Shown: piece after piece, positions 17,571 to 26,881 of the stretch
How positions within the stretch are numbered: the first letter of the stretch is position 1
Layout: every line of letters starts with the position of its first letter
DNA from: Aphanizomenon flos-aquae FACHB-1287
GTDB lineage: Bacteria > Cyanobacteriota > Cyanobacteriia > Cyanobacteriales > Nostocaceae
Length of the DNA: 64,000 nucleotides
Direction of reading: 5' to 3'
Assembly (NCBI RefSeq): GCF_014698755.1
Contig: NZ_JACJTO010000020.1
Coordinates: 1 to 64,000, forward strand
Translations under genes and position numbers: made by a program
The notes under the pieces: model-generated
Told to the model about the DNA's origin: nothing
The model's database searches: none
Seen by the model: the letters and a program-made list of their open reading frames with translations, nothing else

Positions 17571-18736
17571 GGAAGTCTCTCTAATTCATCACTACGGTGT
17601 AATTGTTCTATTTCATCTGCACCAAAATCATTAAGCATATCAATTAAAATTTGCGAATGTCCAGGCTTAATAAATTTTGCTTCTCCATTTTCTTTTCTGA
17701 GTACAGCAATTTGCGAAATATCAAACTGTGTCAGAAAATAAGATGAGTGAGTTGCTAATAAAATTTGCGTGCGTTCAGAGGCTTTTTCAAATAAAGCAGC
17801 AAGTACGGGAAGGGTGCGAGGGTGTACACCTTGATCTGGTTCATCAATACAAATTAAAGATGGTGGATTTGGGTGTATACATAAACAAATCCAACAAATT
17901 AAACGCAAAATTCCATCGGATAAATCAGCTAAACTTAATTCTTGATCAATTCCTGATTCTTGCCAAAAAGCGATCACTTCTCCTGGTCCACCACGTGCTT
18001 TTACTGTCAATCCTTTAAAACCAGGAATTACAGAACGTAAATGTTGTTGTAATTCATCAAATGCTGGACGATGTTCAGTCATTAAACAAAAAAGAACTGA
18101 ACTCAAATTACCTGCATCTTCATGTAAAATTGGTTCTTGTTCAATGGGAACTGATTGACGAATTTTCTGATTTGCTATGTTGAAGGAACTATAAAATCTC
18201 CATTCACGAATATACTCACGTAAGTCATATAAAGCTTCTAATGATGGATTTGTCATTGTGCTTAAAGCAAGCTGATTAGACCTTTTTAATGCTATTTCTT
18301 GCTGGGTAAATTTTTTTGTATCCTGGTTTTGAACTACTCCTTTATTACCTCGAATATCCATATATATGTATGGATTTTTGTATTTATCATTAAATGGTTT
18401 AGATGATTCTACTCTTTCATAGGAAACTTGAGTTCGACCAACCGGACCCATAAGTTCCCCTAAATATCTAATACCAATTGGACGACCAGTATCAATTTCT
18501 ATATCCCATTCAAAGGAAGCTAGTCCTGGAATATGAAAAATCTGCTGACCAATAGAACCAGAAATAATTTCTGGAGGGATATCATAATAAAGACTATCTC
18601 GTAAAAATTTGAGAAATTCAAATAAACTTGATTTCCCAGCACCATTAGCACCAACAATAATTTCTAGCGGTTGTAACTGTGCTTGAAAATTTTTGAAAGG
18701 CCGATAACCTTGGATATTAACTGATTTTAATCTCAT
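17567..18736 (-). CDS. AAA_21-type ATPase of an inserted two-gene cassette
   Basis: A 389-residue SMC/ABC-like ATPase. The start MRLKSVNIQGYRPF leads to a Walker A in IVGANGAGKSS near residue 35. A signature-like SLADLSDGILR, then Walker B LICIDEPDQGVHPR and the LLATHSS switch come late, as in AAA_21 (COG4637-like) proteins. It is followed by a DUF4276 gene with a 4-bp overlap. It starts 45 bp after the end of ureA and runs in the urease direction. The gene has no known link to urea metabolism, which points to insertion of a defence-type cassette into the urease operon. Confidence 0.85.
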   Translation of the reverse strand: MRLKSVNIQGYRPFKNFQAQLQPLEIIVGANGAGKSSLFEFLKFLRDSLYYDIPPEIISGSIGQQIFHIPGLASFEWDIEIDTGRPIGIRYLGELMGPVGRTQVSYERVESSKPFNDKYKNPYIYMDIRGNKGVVQNQDTKKFTQQEIALKRSNQLALSTMTNPSLEALYDLREYIREWRFYSSFNIANQKIRQSVPIEQEPILHEDAGNLSSVLFCLMTEHRPAFDELQQHLRSVIPGFKGLTVKARGGPGEVIAFWQESGIDQELSLADLSDGILRLICWICLCIHPNPPSLICIDEPDQGVHPRTLPVLAALFEKASERTQILLATHSSYFLTQFDISQIAVLRKENGEAKFIKPGHSQILIDMLNDFGADEIEQLHRSDELERLP

Positions 18737-18780
18737 ATTATTGTTCCCTTGATTTGTACTTTCTCCTATTTTAATCGTTT

Positions 18781-19083
18781 CTAACGAATGGGATTATGTA
18801 CAGTTACTAACTTAGTTCCGTCAGGGAAAGTGGCTTCTACCTGAACATCATGAATCATTTCTGGTACACCTTCCATAACATCATTATAAGTTAATAATGT
18901 TGTCCCATAACTCATTAAATCTGCCACAGTTTGACCATCTCTTGTACCTTCTAAAATAGCAGCAGAAATAAAAGCCACTGCTTCAGGATAATTCAATTTT
19001 AAACCTCTATTTTTCCGTCTTTCTGCGACTAAAGCAGCAGTAAAAATTAATAATTTATCTTTTTCCTGGGGTGTAAGTTGCAT
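18781..19083 (-). CDS. ureA: urease gamma subunit
   Basis: The 100-residue gamma subunit, [14 protein letters not shown] to VTVHNPIR. It contains the conserved [17 protein letters not shown] and [24 protein letters not shown] segments. The reading frame is open upstream to 19152, but the start is the ATG at 19083: it matches family N-termini and has a strong GGAGG site 8 nt upstream. That removes an apparent overlap with ureD, leaving 34 bp between the two genes. It is followed not by ureB but by the ATPase/DUF4276 pair. Confidence 0.97.
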   Translation of the reverse strand: MQLTPQEKDKLLIFTAALVAERRKNRGLKLNYPEAVAFISAAILEGTRDGQTVADLMSYGTTLLTYNDVMEGVPEMIHDVQVEATFPDGTKLVTVHNPIR

Positions 19084-19117
19084 TTTTCTTTCCTCCGTGT
19101 TCTCTGTGCTGGTTAGT

Positions 19118-19957
19118 TTAAATTTGCCATACTCTAGGAATACAATTACCACGATTTTGATAATTTATTCGTAAATTTTGCCAAATATTTGTAAACCAAT
19201 TTCTCACTTCTGATATAGAATTACCTCGATAGCGACATAAAAATCCTTGTTGTAAGCGAGTTAGTCCAGCAAAATTATTTTCAATTATTAAAGAACGGGC
19301 TTTGTCAATCATTTCTTCAGAAACGGAATTTCCTAACCAAATTAAAGTTCCCAGAACGGGGTTTCCTCCTAACCCGTGGGGACTGTGAAATACTTCTTCA
19401 TTACCAGGGATGATTTGTCTATCAATCCATAATGGTATACCATTTTGCCATATTTCTGTGTGCGATCGCATCTCTCCCTCTAAAAATTTTTCACCTCTAG
19501 CACTGCGCCCAAATCGCATAATTTCCCAGCCTAAATAATTCGCATTTTTAGCTAATTCTATCCGCAAATCTTGACGATAAATTGCCCCATTAAATAAAAT
19601 AGTTTCTTGGGGTAAATATTCTAAATGAGCATGATCATCAACTTGGATATTGACAATTTGTCTTGCTGGTAAGCCCTGACTACGATATATTTTACTTGCG
19701 GCTGCGGTGGTAATTAGGACGTTTGTCTGGGGTTGGAGGTGAATATCAGATGTCAAGCGATCGCCCCCGACAATGCCCCCAGCCGTGTGTAAAATGACAG
19801 TATGACAAATTTCTTGTCCTTCAGGGTAAAAGGGGCGTTGTACCTTCAAAGGTGCTTGATAGTGAGTATAAATTAACCGCGTAGAATCTTGGGAATTAGT
19901 ATAGACTAAGTTAAGTTTGCCATGCCAAGCCTTGACCATATATGAGTTATCAATCAT
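19118..19957 (-). CDS. ureD: urease accessory protein UreD
   Basis: A 279-residue UreD (UreH), a scaffold protein that with UreF and UreG loads nickel into apo-urease. Family motifs are visible: [38 protein letters not shown] and [10 protein letters not shown]. It is the first gene of the minus-strand urease set. Its start codon lies only one base from a 59-bp repeat (19959-20017) that is also found upstream of xisH at 54.7 kb, so the leader of the operon is, or has been replaced by, repeated sequence. Confidence 0.95.
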   Translation of the reverse strand: MIDNSYMVKAWHGKLNLVYTNSQDSTRLIYTHYQAPLKVQRPFYPEGQEICHTVILHTAGGIVGGDRLTSDIHLQPQTNVLITTAAASKIYRSQGLPARQIVNIQVDDHAHLEYLPQETILFNGAIYRQDLRIELAKNANYLGWEIMRFGRSARGEKFLEGEMRSHTEIWQNGIPLWIDRQIIPGNEEVFHSPHGLGGNPVLGTLIWLGNSVSEEMIDKARSLIIENNFAGLTRLQQGFLCRYRGNSISEVRNWFTNIWQNLRINYQNRGNCIPRVWQI

Positions 19958-19958
19958 T

Positions 19959-20017
19959 AGTGTTAAATGTTAAGATTTTAATAATCTTTTCTAAGTTGTA
20001 CATTGGTATTAATGATA
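19959..20017. repeat. 59-bp dispersed repeat upstream of ureD
   Basis: It begins AGTGTTAAATGTTAAGA and ends CATTGGTATTAATGATA. The copy at 54672-54730 aligns without gaps at 48 of 59 positions. Both copies are upstream of minus-strand genes (ureD and xisH) in the same relative direction. Confidence 0.65.
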
Positions 20018-20356
20018 TGCAGATACTATTGAGAATTTTAAGGCGTATATTCAGCAGACTGATGATAAAAAAGTAAAAAGCGCGACCCCAATCGACTTGT
20101 AAAAGAGAGGGGACTTGATTTTCCGGTTTTTTATTTTCTCGTTCTCTGGTTTCCTCATGCTCTTCCTCCTTGGCAAGGGGTAATCTTGGGATATCAAAAT
20201 AAATCCCATTCTATTGATCTTCATATCATAACATAACTTTATCATAAAACATCAGAACAAGAAAACGATCGCTTTATCAAAGTACAGGGGATTAAAAAGA
20301 TGGCTGATTTAGTGTATATTAATAATTGACAAAATCATTAAAGGATAATTTATCCC
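20018..20356. other. intergenic region upstream of ureD, no supported gene
   Basis: About 340 bp of A+T-rich sequence between the divergent ureD and the 154-residue hypothetical gene. A 64-codon minus-strand reading (20051-20245) is Lys/Arg-rich, has no ribosome-binding site I can see and resembles no family; I leave it out. I see no clear NtcA box (GTA-N8-TAC) here. Confidence 0.5.
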
Positions 20357-20821
20357 ATGAACAAATTATTAGATGAAACCCTATCTAGGGAAATTGCGAA
20401 AACCATCAAAAGTAAAGCTAAAAAACCTTTTGATAATGCCTATAAAGCTGTTCTCATTACCGAAGGTGCAAAGTATGTTCAAGGCTTTTTAGTATTTGCG
20501 GGTCAACCATATAAACCAGTGGAACATGGTTGGATTGAAGTTAATAATGTTATTATTGATCCAACACTGCCTTATTTGCCCAAAAATCACCAGGAATTTT
20601 ATTATTTTCCCGCTGAAAGTCTCAGTAGTAAAAAGCTTAAAGCCATTGTTGAAGAATCTAAGGAAGATTATCCAGAAGATGATCCTTTACCTATTTATGG
20701 AAAAGCCCCTTATGATTATTATGGTGATGTAATGTTAGGAGGTGTAGAATATTTGGCAGCTTATCAAGCAGCACAAGCTAAATGTCAAGAAATCAATGAC
20801 TTAAATTTTGAGAAAAATTAG
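20357..20821 (+). CDS. hypothetical protein, transglutaminase/papain-like pattern without Cys
   Basis: A 154-residue protein that I do not recognise by name. The centre reads AYKAVLITEGAKYVQGFLVF...PVEHGWIEVNNVIIDPTLP. The His-Gly-Trp-(Ile)-Glu and Ile-Asp-Pro-Thr pattern resembles the His and Asp strands of transglutaminase-like or papain-fold proteins, but the expected catalytic Cys is not evident (Ala-Tyr-Lys occupies the place). The C-terminus is acidic, then helical. It may be a non-enzymatic relative or a phage-type protein. An AAGGATAA sequence before the ATG provides a ribosome-binding site. Confidence 0.65.
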   Translation: MNKLLDETLSREIAKTIKSKAKKPFDNAYKAVLITEGAKYVQGFLVFAGQPYKPVEHGWIEVNNVIIDPTLPYLPKNHQEFYYFPAESLSSKKLKAIVEESKEDYPEDDPLPIYGKAPYDYYGDVMLGGVEYLAAYQAAQAKCQEINDLNFEKN

Positions 20822-20868
20822 TACCCAGGGCAGAATTTCAAATTATTTTCCTTCTGTATCTTGAATTT

Positions 20869-22749
20869 ATGAGCATCTTACCATCTCCAACCAAAACCAA
20901 TTCCGAATACCGTCCTCGAGAAAATGACTGGCGGTTATTTTCGCGCTTAATACCTTATGGTCGTCGTCATGGAAAACTATTAGCATTATCCATGTTCCTG
21001 CTTGTTCCTATTGCTGTTGCTAGTGCTATTAAACCCCTATTAGTAGGACAAGCAATTTCTTTAATTAGGCAAGAACCTAATACATATCAATTCCTGCAAA
21101 ATATGCCCTTATGGCAAGGTTTAAATATTCTCATTGGGATGTTACTAATTGCAACTAGTGTCCGCTTAATATTAACAGGTGTTCAAGGTTATTTAGTTCA
21201 AAAATTAGGACAAAAAATCACAGCGGCTATTCGTGAGGATTTATTTCATCATGTAACATCTTTATCTGTACGCTTTTTTGACAGCACACCTGTAGGTAAA
21301 TTAATTACTAGACTAACCAGTGATGTAGAAAGCTTAGGAGATGTTTTTTCCACCGGGGCTGTAGGCATTATTTCTGATTTATTGTCCATGATAGTCATAG
21401 TTGGTTTGATGTTTTCAATTCAATCACAACTTGCTTTTTTATTAGTATTGATTCTGATTCCAGTAACTTGGTTGATAATTTATTTTCAACAGCAGTATAG
21501 AGACGCTAATTATAAAACCAGAGAAGAACTTTCTGGACTCAATTCTCAACTGCAAGAAAATATTATCGGTATTAATGTAGTCCAATTATTTCGCCGCGAA
21601 AAATTTAATGCCGAATTATTTCGAGTTACCAATCAAAATTATGTCAAACAAGTAGATAATAGTATTTGGTATGATTCAGCAGTTTCGGCAACTTTAGAAT
21701 GGGTTGGTTTAGTAGCAATTGCTGGAGTATTATGGTTAGGTAGTGGGTTACTTTTAGAGAGACAAATATCTTTTGGGATTTTATCAGCATTTATTTTATA
21801 TGCCCAACAATTTTTTGAACCATTACGGAATTTTGCCGAAAAATTTACGGTAATTCAATCTGGTTTCACCGCTATTGAACGGGTAGTAAATATTTTGGAA
21901 GAACCTATCGAAATTAAAGATTACCCTCAACCAGAGAGTACCAAGGTAGATTTTGAATTTGGCTATATTAATGAGATAGTTGCTAGGTTAGAATCTCAAG
22001 AGTTTACTCCCATACCAACTTTAGGGGAAATTAAGTTTGAAAATGTTTACTTTGCTTATAAAAATGATGATTACGTCATTAAAAATTTAAACTTTACCAT
22101 TCACCCAGGGGAAAAGATAGCTTTAGTTGGTCCAACGGGTGCGGGTAAAAGTTCAATTATTCGTCTGTTGTGTCGTCTTTATGAACCAACTCAAGGACGT
22201 ATTCTCATTGACGGTGTGGATATCCGCAAGATTCCCCAAATAGAACTACGACGTTATATGAGTGTGATTTTGCAAGAGGCGTTTTTGTTTGCTGGTGATG
22301 TTAAAAGTAATATTACTTTAGGTGATAATTACAGTTTTGCAGAAATTCAACAAGCCGCAGAAAAAACGAATGTGTCCACATTTATTAACCAATTACCTCA
22401 CGGTTATGATACTCAATTACGAGAACGGGCGACTAATCTTTCTAGTGGACAAAAACAACTTTTAGCCTTTGCGCGGGCGGCTATTCGTAACCCGCAAATT
22501 TTAGTTTTAGATGAAGCTACAGCTAGTTTAGACGTAGGAACAGAAGCCTTAGTTCAAGAGGCTTTAAATAAGTTGTTAATCAAACGAACTTCAATTATTA
22601 TTGCTCACCGTCTATCTACAATTCGTAATGTAGACCAAATTTTTGTGTTGAAACGGGGAGAATTAATTGAACAGGGAAGTCATGAAGAATTATTACAACA
22701 ACAAGGATTTTATGCGACCTTGCACAATTTACAAATGTTAAAAGCTTAA
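20869..22749 (+). CDS. ABC transporter, fused permease and ATPase (exporter type)
   Basis: A 626-residue half-transporter. Residues about 35-340 form the six-helix ABC transmembrane domain, ending FAEKFTVIQSGFTAIERVVNILEEP. The nucleotide-binding domain has Walker A GPTGAGKSS, Q-loop VILQEAFLFAGDV, signature LSSGQKQLLAFARA, Walker B ILVLDEATASLD and H-loop IAHRLST. An unusual insertion (DFEFGYINEIVARLESQ) links the two domains. It is a type IV exporter of the MsbA/MdlB type and works as a dimer in the plasma membrane; the substrate (lipid, peptide or drug) cannot be told from sequence. Confidence 0.95.
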   Translation: MSILPSPTKTNSEYRPRENDWRLFSRLIPYGRRHGKLLALSMFLLVPIAVASAIKPLLVGQAISLIRQEPNTYQFLQNMPLWQGLNILIGMLLIATSVRLILTGVQGYLVQKLGQKITAAIREDLFHHVTSLSVRFFDSTPVGKLITRLTSDVESLGDVFSTGAVGIISDLLSMIVIVGLMFSIQSQLAFLLVLILIPVTWLIIYFQQQYRDANYKTREELSGLNSQLQENIIGINVVQLFRREKFNAELFRVTNQNYVKQVDNSIWYDSAVSATLEWVGLVAIAGVLWLGSGLLLERQISFGILSAFILYAQQFFEPLRNFAEKFTVIQSGFTAIERVVNILEEPIEIKDYPQPESTKVDFEFGYINEIVARLESQEFTPIPTLGEIKFENVYFAYKNDDYVIKNLNFTIHPGEKIALVGPTGAGKSSIIRLLCRLYEPTQGRILIDGVDIRKIPQIELRRYMSVILQEAFLFAGDVKSNITLGDNYSFAEIQQAAEKTNVSTFINQLPHGYDTQLRERATNLSSGQKQLLAFARAAIRNPQILVLDEATASLDVGTEALVQEALNKLLIKRTSIIIAHRLSTIRNVDQIFVLKRGELIEQGSHEELLQQQGFYATLHNLQMLKA

Positions 22750-22835
22750 CAACGGGTGTGAAAACTCTTGTTTAAGCACCTGGTTTTGGCGACAAAAGTT
22801 CTAGAATGAAAGACAAATCCAAATAAACAGACTTC

Positions 22836-25271
22836 ATGCGTATTTCTCTAAACTGGTTACAAGAACTCGTAGAAATCAAACTCACCCCAGAAGAACTAGC
22901 AGAAACCTTGACAATGGCCGGGTTTGAAGTAGAAGATATAGAAGACCGTCGCACTTGGGCCGCGGGGGTAGTTGTGGGGAAAGTCCTGGAACGTCAACCC
23001 CACCCCAACGCAGATAAATTAAGCGTTTGTACCGTAGATATTGGCGCTGCTGAGACTGTGAATATCGTTTGTGGCGCGGCGAACGTCCGCTCAGATATCT
23101 ATGTTCCCGTAGCGACCACAGGAACTTATTTACCCAACATTGATTTAAAAATCAAACCCGCCAAACTGCGCGGTGTTCCCTCTAATGGAATGATATGTTC
23201 CTTAAAAGAACTCGGTTTACCCACTGATATTGACGGTATTCATATCTTCCCAGCAGAAAATATAGTTATCGGTAGTGACGTGCGCCCCCTGTTAGGTTTA
23301 GAGGACGTGATTTTAGATGTCACAGCGACCGCTAACCGTGCTGATGCTTTGTCTATGGTGGGTATTGCGCGGGAAGTAGCCGCTTTAACCGGGGGAAAAT
23401 TATCAATTCCCGAAATTGCGAAAGTAGAAAATACTGAAACCGCAAAAAATGTCACTTTGAAAATTTCCGAAACCCAAGCTTGTCCAGCTTATATTGGTAC
23501 GGTTATTGAAAATATCAAAATCGCGCCCTCTCCTGAATGGTTACAACAACGGTTACGGGCTGCGGGAGTGAGACCAATTAATAATGTAGTTGATATCACT
23601 AACTACGTTTTATTAGAAAGAGGACAACCCCTTCACGCTTTCGACAAAGACCGTTTGAAATCTCTTTCTGGAGAAGAACAATTAACAATTGGTGTGCGGT
23701 TTGCACAAATGGGAGAAACCTTAAAAACCTTAGATGGAAATAATCGCAATTTATCACCCCAAAATTTATTAATTACTGCTAATAATCAACCGGTGGCTTT
23801 AGCAGGAGTTATGGGTGGTGAAGCCACAGAAGTTCATGAAGGTACACAAAGTTTAGTTTTAGAAGCAGCGTTATTTGATTCTGTAGCTATTCGTCGTTCT
23901 TCTCGCAGTGTGGGGTTAAGAAGTGAAGCCTCTGGAAGATATGAAAGGGGCGTAAATCGCGCCGAATTAGAAACAGCTTGTAACCGGACTTTATCGCTAA
24001 TTCAAGAAGTAGCATCCGGGGTAATTGTTCAACAAGAAATTTCCGATTATCGTCCAGATATTTCTACCTGGTCTCATTCTATTTACCTGCGGTTAGATAA
24101 AATTAATGAAGTATTAGGTCCAATTGAATTAGGACAAGAAACAGGAGAATTACAAGGATCAGATGTAGAAAAAATTCTCACGGCTTTAGGATGTAAATTA
24201 GTAAAAACTGATGAACGGAATTGGACAGTTACAGTACCTCCCTATCGTTACCGAGATTTAGAACGGGAAATTGATTTAATTGAAGAAATCGCTCGGTTAT
24301 ATGGTTATGATAAATTCTGTGATACCTTACCAGAAAAATCCGAAGCTGGTTATCTATCTTTAGATCAAGAATTAATTCGCAGGTTACGGGGTTACTTACG
24401 GGCCGAGGGTTTGACAGAATTAATTCATTATTCCTTAGTCAAACCAGGAGAAGATAAACAGATTGTTTTAAGTAACCCTTTATTTGCGGAATATTCAGCC
24501 TTACGCACTGATTTAATTTCTGGTTTAATTACCGCCTTTCAATACAATTTAGAACAGGGAAATGGGGCGTTAAATGGTTTTGAAATCGGGCGAGTTTTCT
24601 GGAGTGAAGAAGACGGTTTACAAGAAGCAGAAATGTTAGCTGGAATTATCGGAGGTGATATAACTTCTGGTAAATGGTCACGGGGTGGTAAAGAAAAAGC
24701 CATGACTTGGTTTGAAGCTAAAGGTATTTTAGAAAGTGTCTTTAAACAACTCAAATTAGTAGTAGAATTTCAACCAGAAAATCGAGATTCTCGTTTACAC
24801 CCTGGACGGACAGCTTCATTGTGGATAAAAGGTAATAGATTGGGAACATTTGGACAAATTCACCCCCAATTACGCCGCGAAAAAGATTTACCAGAAGCCG
24901 TTTATGTGTTTCAATTAGATTTAGATACTTTGTTAGATGCTTGGGATCATGATGATTTATTAATTCCCAAATTCAGTTCCTATTCTACCTATCCAGCAAG
25001 TGATAGAGATTTGGCATTTTTCGCACCTGTAAAAGTGACAGTTTCCGAACTAGAAAAAGTCATTAATAAAGCTGGAAAAGGCTTATTAAATTCTGTAGAA
25101 TTGTTTGATGAATATCGCGGTGACAATGTACCCACAGGACAACGCAGTTTAGCCTTTCGTTTAGTATATCGTGCCAGCGATCGCACACTTACAGAAAATG
25201 AAATTGAACCAGTTCATAATCAAGTGCGTTCTGCTTTAGTAGAGAAATTTGGTGTCAACTTAAGAAGTTAA
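22836..25271 (+). CDS. pheT: phenylalanyl-tRNA synthetase beta chain
   Basis: An 811-residue beta subunit of the (alpha-beta)2 Phe-tRNA synthetase. Domains in order: an EMAP/OB tRNA-binding domain (about 40-150, [20 protein letters not shown]), the B3/B4 editing domain ([25 protein letters not shown]), the B5 domain, a catalytic-like core ([14 protein letters not shown]), and the C-terminal ferredoxin-fold anticodon-binding domain ([17 protein letters not shown]). Length is normal. The alpha chain gene pheS is not adjacent, as is common in cyanobacteria. The natural start [20 protein letters not shown] supports the ATG at 22836. Confidence 0.98.
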   Translation: MRISLNWLQELVEIKLTPEELAETLTMAGFEVEDIEDRRTWAAGVVVGKVLERQPHPNADKLSVCTVDIGAAETVNIVCGAANVRSDIYVPVATTGTYLPNIDLKIKPAKLRGVPSNGMICSLKELGLPTDIDGIHIFPAENIVIGSDVRPLLGLEDVILDVTATANRADALSMVGIAREVAALTGGKLSIPEIAKVENTETAKNVTLKISETQACPAYIGTVIENIKIAPSPEWLQQRLRAAGVRPINNVVDITNYVLLERGQPLHAFDKDRLKSLSGEEQLTIGVRFAQMGETLKTLDGNNRNLSPQNLLITANNQPVALAGVMGGEATEVHEGTQSLVLEAALFDSVAIRRSSRSVGLRSEASGRYERGVNRAELETACNRTLSLIQEVASGVIVQQEISDYRPDISTWSHSIYLRLDKINEVLGPIELGQETGELQGSDVEKILTALGCKLVKTDERNWTVTVPPYRYRDLEREIDLIEEIARLYGYDKFCDTLPEKSEAGYLSLDQELIRRLRGYLRAEGLTELIHYSLVKPGEDKQIVLSNPLFAEYSALRTDLISGLITAFQYNLEQGNGALNGFEIGRVFWSEEDGLQEAEMLAGIIGGDITSGKWSRGGKEKAMTWFEAKGILESVFKQLKLVVEFQPENRDSRLHPGRTASLWIKGNRLGTFGQIHPQLRREKDLPEAVYVFQLDLDTLLDAWDHDDLLIPKFSSYSTYPASDRDLAFFAPVKVTVSELEKVINKAGKGLLNSVELFDEYRGDNVPTGQRSLAFRLVYRASDRTLTENEIEPVHNQVRSALVEKFGVNLRS

Positions 25272-25353
25272 TAACAGCGGTTTTTGTTTCGCGCAAAGAC
25301 TCTCCGCACCTCTGCGTCTCTGCGTGAGACAAAACTCACTCTAACCTCATAAA

Positions 25354-26052
25354 TCAAACCGCCAAAAATCTTTGAATCACATCCTGACTAAGCTCCTGAG
25401 TTAGACCAGAAGCAACAATCCCACCTTTTTGCATAGCATAATAGTAATCTGCCTGACGGACAAAATGCAAGTGTTGTTCCACCAATAAAACAGAAATCCC
25501 TGTAGCTTCAATAATCTGACGGACTGCGGCTTCAATTTCCAAAATGATTGAGGGTTGGATACCTTCCGTCGGTTCGTCTAATACGAGTAATTGTGGTTTT
25601 CCCATTAAAGCACGCGCAATTGCTAATTGTTGTTGTTGTCCACCACTTAAATCTCCACCCATACGAGAAAGCATAGTTTTTAAAACTGGAAATAGGCTAA
25701 AAATTTCTGGAGGAATTTCCGGTTTTTTGACTAATTTTTGTCTAGCTTCCAATCCTAAAAGCAGATTTTCTTTAACTGTTAATCGCGGTATAATTTCCCT
25801 TCCTTGACTTACATAACCAATACCCATTTTCGCCCTTTCATAAGTCGGTTTAGGGTTAATTATCTCCCCTGCAAAATTAATAATTCCGCTGCTGGGTTTA
25901 AGAAGTCCCATAATTGTTTTTAGCATGGTTGTTTTTCCCACCCCATTACGCCCAATTAAACATACCATTTGTCCTGGTAATACAGTCAAATCTACATTTC
26001 TGATAATATGACTTTCACCATAATGAACATTAAGATTAGAAATTTTTAGCAT
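25354..26052 (-). CDS. urtE: urea ABC transporter ATPase UrtE
   Basis: A 232-residue ATPase of the LivF type. It begins MLKISNLNVHYGESHIIRNV and has Walker A GRNGVGKTT, signature LSGGQQQQLAIARAL and Walker B LLVLDEPTEGIQPS. TEGIQPSII is characteristic of UrtE rather than LivF. The frame is open to 26091, but the ATG at 26052 matches family N-termini. It is the last gene of the minus-strand urtABCDE set, separated from urtD by a repeat-derived hairpin. With UrtD it powers high-affinity urea uptake through UrtB and UrtC. Confidence 0.95.
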   Translation of the reverse strand: MLKISNLNVHYGESHIIRNVDLTVLPGQMVCLIGRNGVGKTTMLKTIMGLLKPSSGIINFAGEIINPKPTYERAKMGIGYVSQGREIIPRLTVKENLLLGLEARQKLVKKPEIPPEIFSLFPVLKTMLSRMGGDLSGGQQQQLAIARALMGKPQLLVLDEPTEGIQPSIILEIEAAVRQIIEATGISVLLVEQHLHFVRQADYYYAMQKGGIVASGLTQELSQDVIQRFLAV

Positions 26053-26100
26053 CATCAAATTAACCTGATTAACTATTTTAATTTTCCCCAATTCTTGTTT

Positions 26101-26119
26101 CCCCCCTTTATAAGGGGGG
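26101..26119. repeat. G/C-run hairpin repeat at the 3' end of urtD
   Basis: CCCCCCTT-TAT-AAGGGGGG, an 8-bp perfect stem, followed by more of the common CTAAGGGGGG repeat. It overlaps the urtD stop codon and encodes the last residues of UrtD. Confidence 0.7.
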
Positions 26120-26881
26120 ACTAAGGGGGGTGTGATTCTCTTCCTGTTTTCCTAAATATACTTCAATAACGCGGGGGTCATTTCTCACGTCCTCAAAAGC
26201 ACCTTCACACAATACCGAACCCTCATGTAATACTGTCACCTTCTTAGCGATTTGTCGCACAAATTCCATATCATGTTCAATGACTAAAATTGAATGACTT
26301 TCCGCTAATGTTAATAATAAATTACCAATATTATAGGTTTCTTCATCTGTTAAACCAGCTACAGGTTCATCAACAAGTAATAAATCGGGAGATTGCGCTA
26401 CTAACATTCCAATCTCCAAACGTTGCTTTTCTCCGTGGGATAATAAAGCCGCTGGAATATTTGCTTTTGCAGTTAAACCAATCGTTTCTAATAAGCCTTT
26501 CAGACTATTTTTTTCCGCAGAATTGATAGAATGAAACAAAGTTGAAAAGACATTTTTCTGACGATTACTAGTGATTTCTAAATTCTCAAAAGGTGTTAAA
26601 TTCAGATAAATTCGCGGTGTTTGAAATTTGCGGCCAATTCCCAACCGTGCAATTTGATGTTCAGCTAAAGAACGTAAATTTTTACCCTTAAATAATACCC
26701 TTCCTATGGTTGGTTGCACCTTACCCGTAATTACATCTAAAAAGGTAGTTTTTCCAGCCCCATTTGGACCAATTACTACCCGCAATTCCCCAACATTCAT
26801 ACTAAAATTTAGGCGATTTATGGCCTTAAAACCGTCAAAACTAACGGTGACATTTTCAGTTTCCAAGATTTTGGCGTTCAT
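26108..26881 (-). CDS. urtD: urea ABC transporter ATPase UrtD
   Basis: A 257-residue ATPase of the LivG type, with Walker A GPNGAGKTT, signature LLSHGEKQRLEIGMLVA and Walker B LLLVDEPVAGLTDEET. LSHGEKQ in place of LSGGQ is typical of UrtD. It overlaps urtC by 26 bp. The normal family end is near VIEVYLGKQ; here nine or so further residues (ENHTPLSPPL) are encoded by a dispersed C/G-rich repeat that has replaced the original 3' end. The core protein is complete and should work. Confidence 0.95.
   Translation of the reverse strand: MNAKILETENVTVSFDGFKAINRLNFSMNVGELRVVIGPNGAGKTTFLDVITGKVQPTIGRVLFKGKNLRSLAEHQIARLGIGRKFQTPRIYLNLTPFENLEITSNRQKNVFSTLFHSINSAEKNSLKGLLETIGLTAKANIPAALLSHGEKQRLEIGMLVAQSPDLLLVDEPVAGLTDEETYNIGNLLLTLAESHSILVIEHDMEFVRQIAKKVTVLHEGSVLCEGAFEDVRNDPRVIEVYLGKQEENHTPLSPPL

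Noticed and set aside
20051-20245. 64-codon minus-strand reading upstream of ureD
   Set aside because: No ribosome-binding site, low-complexity basic middle, no recognisable family and a position that overlaps the ureD control region.
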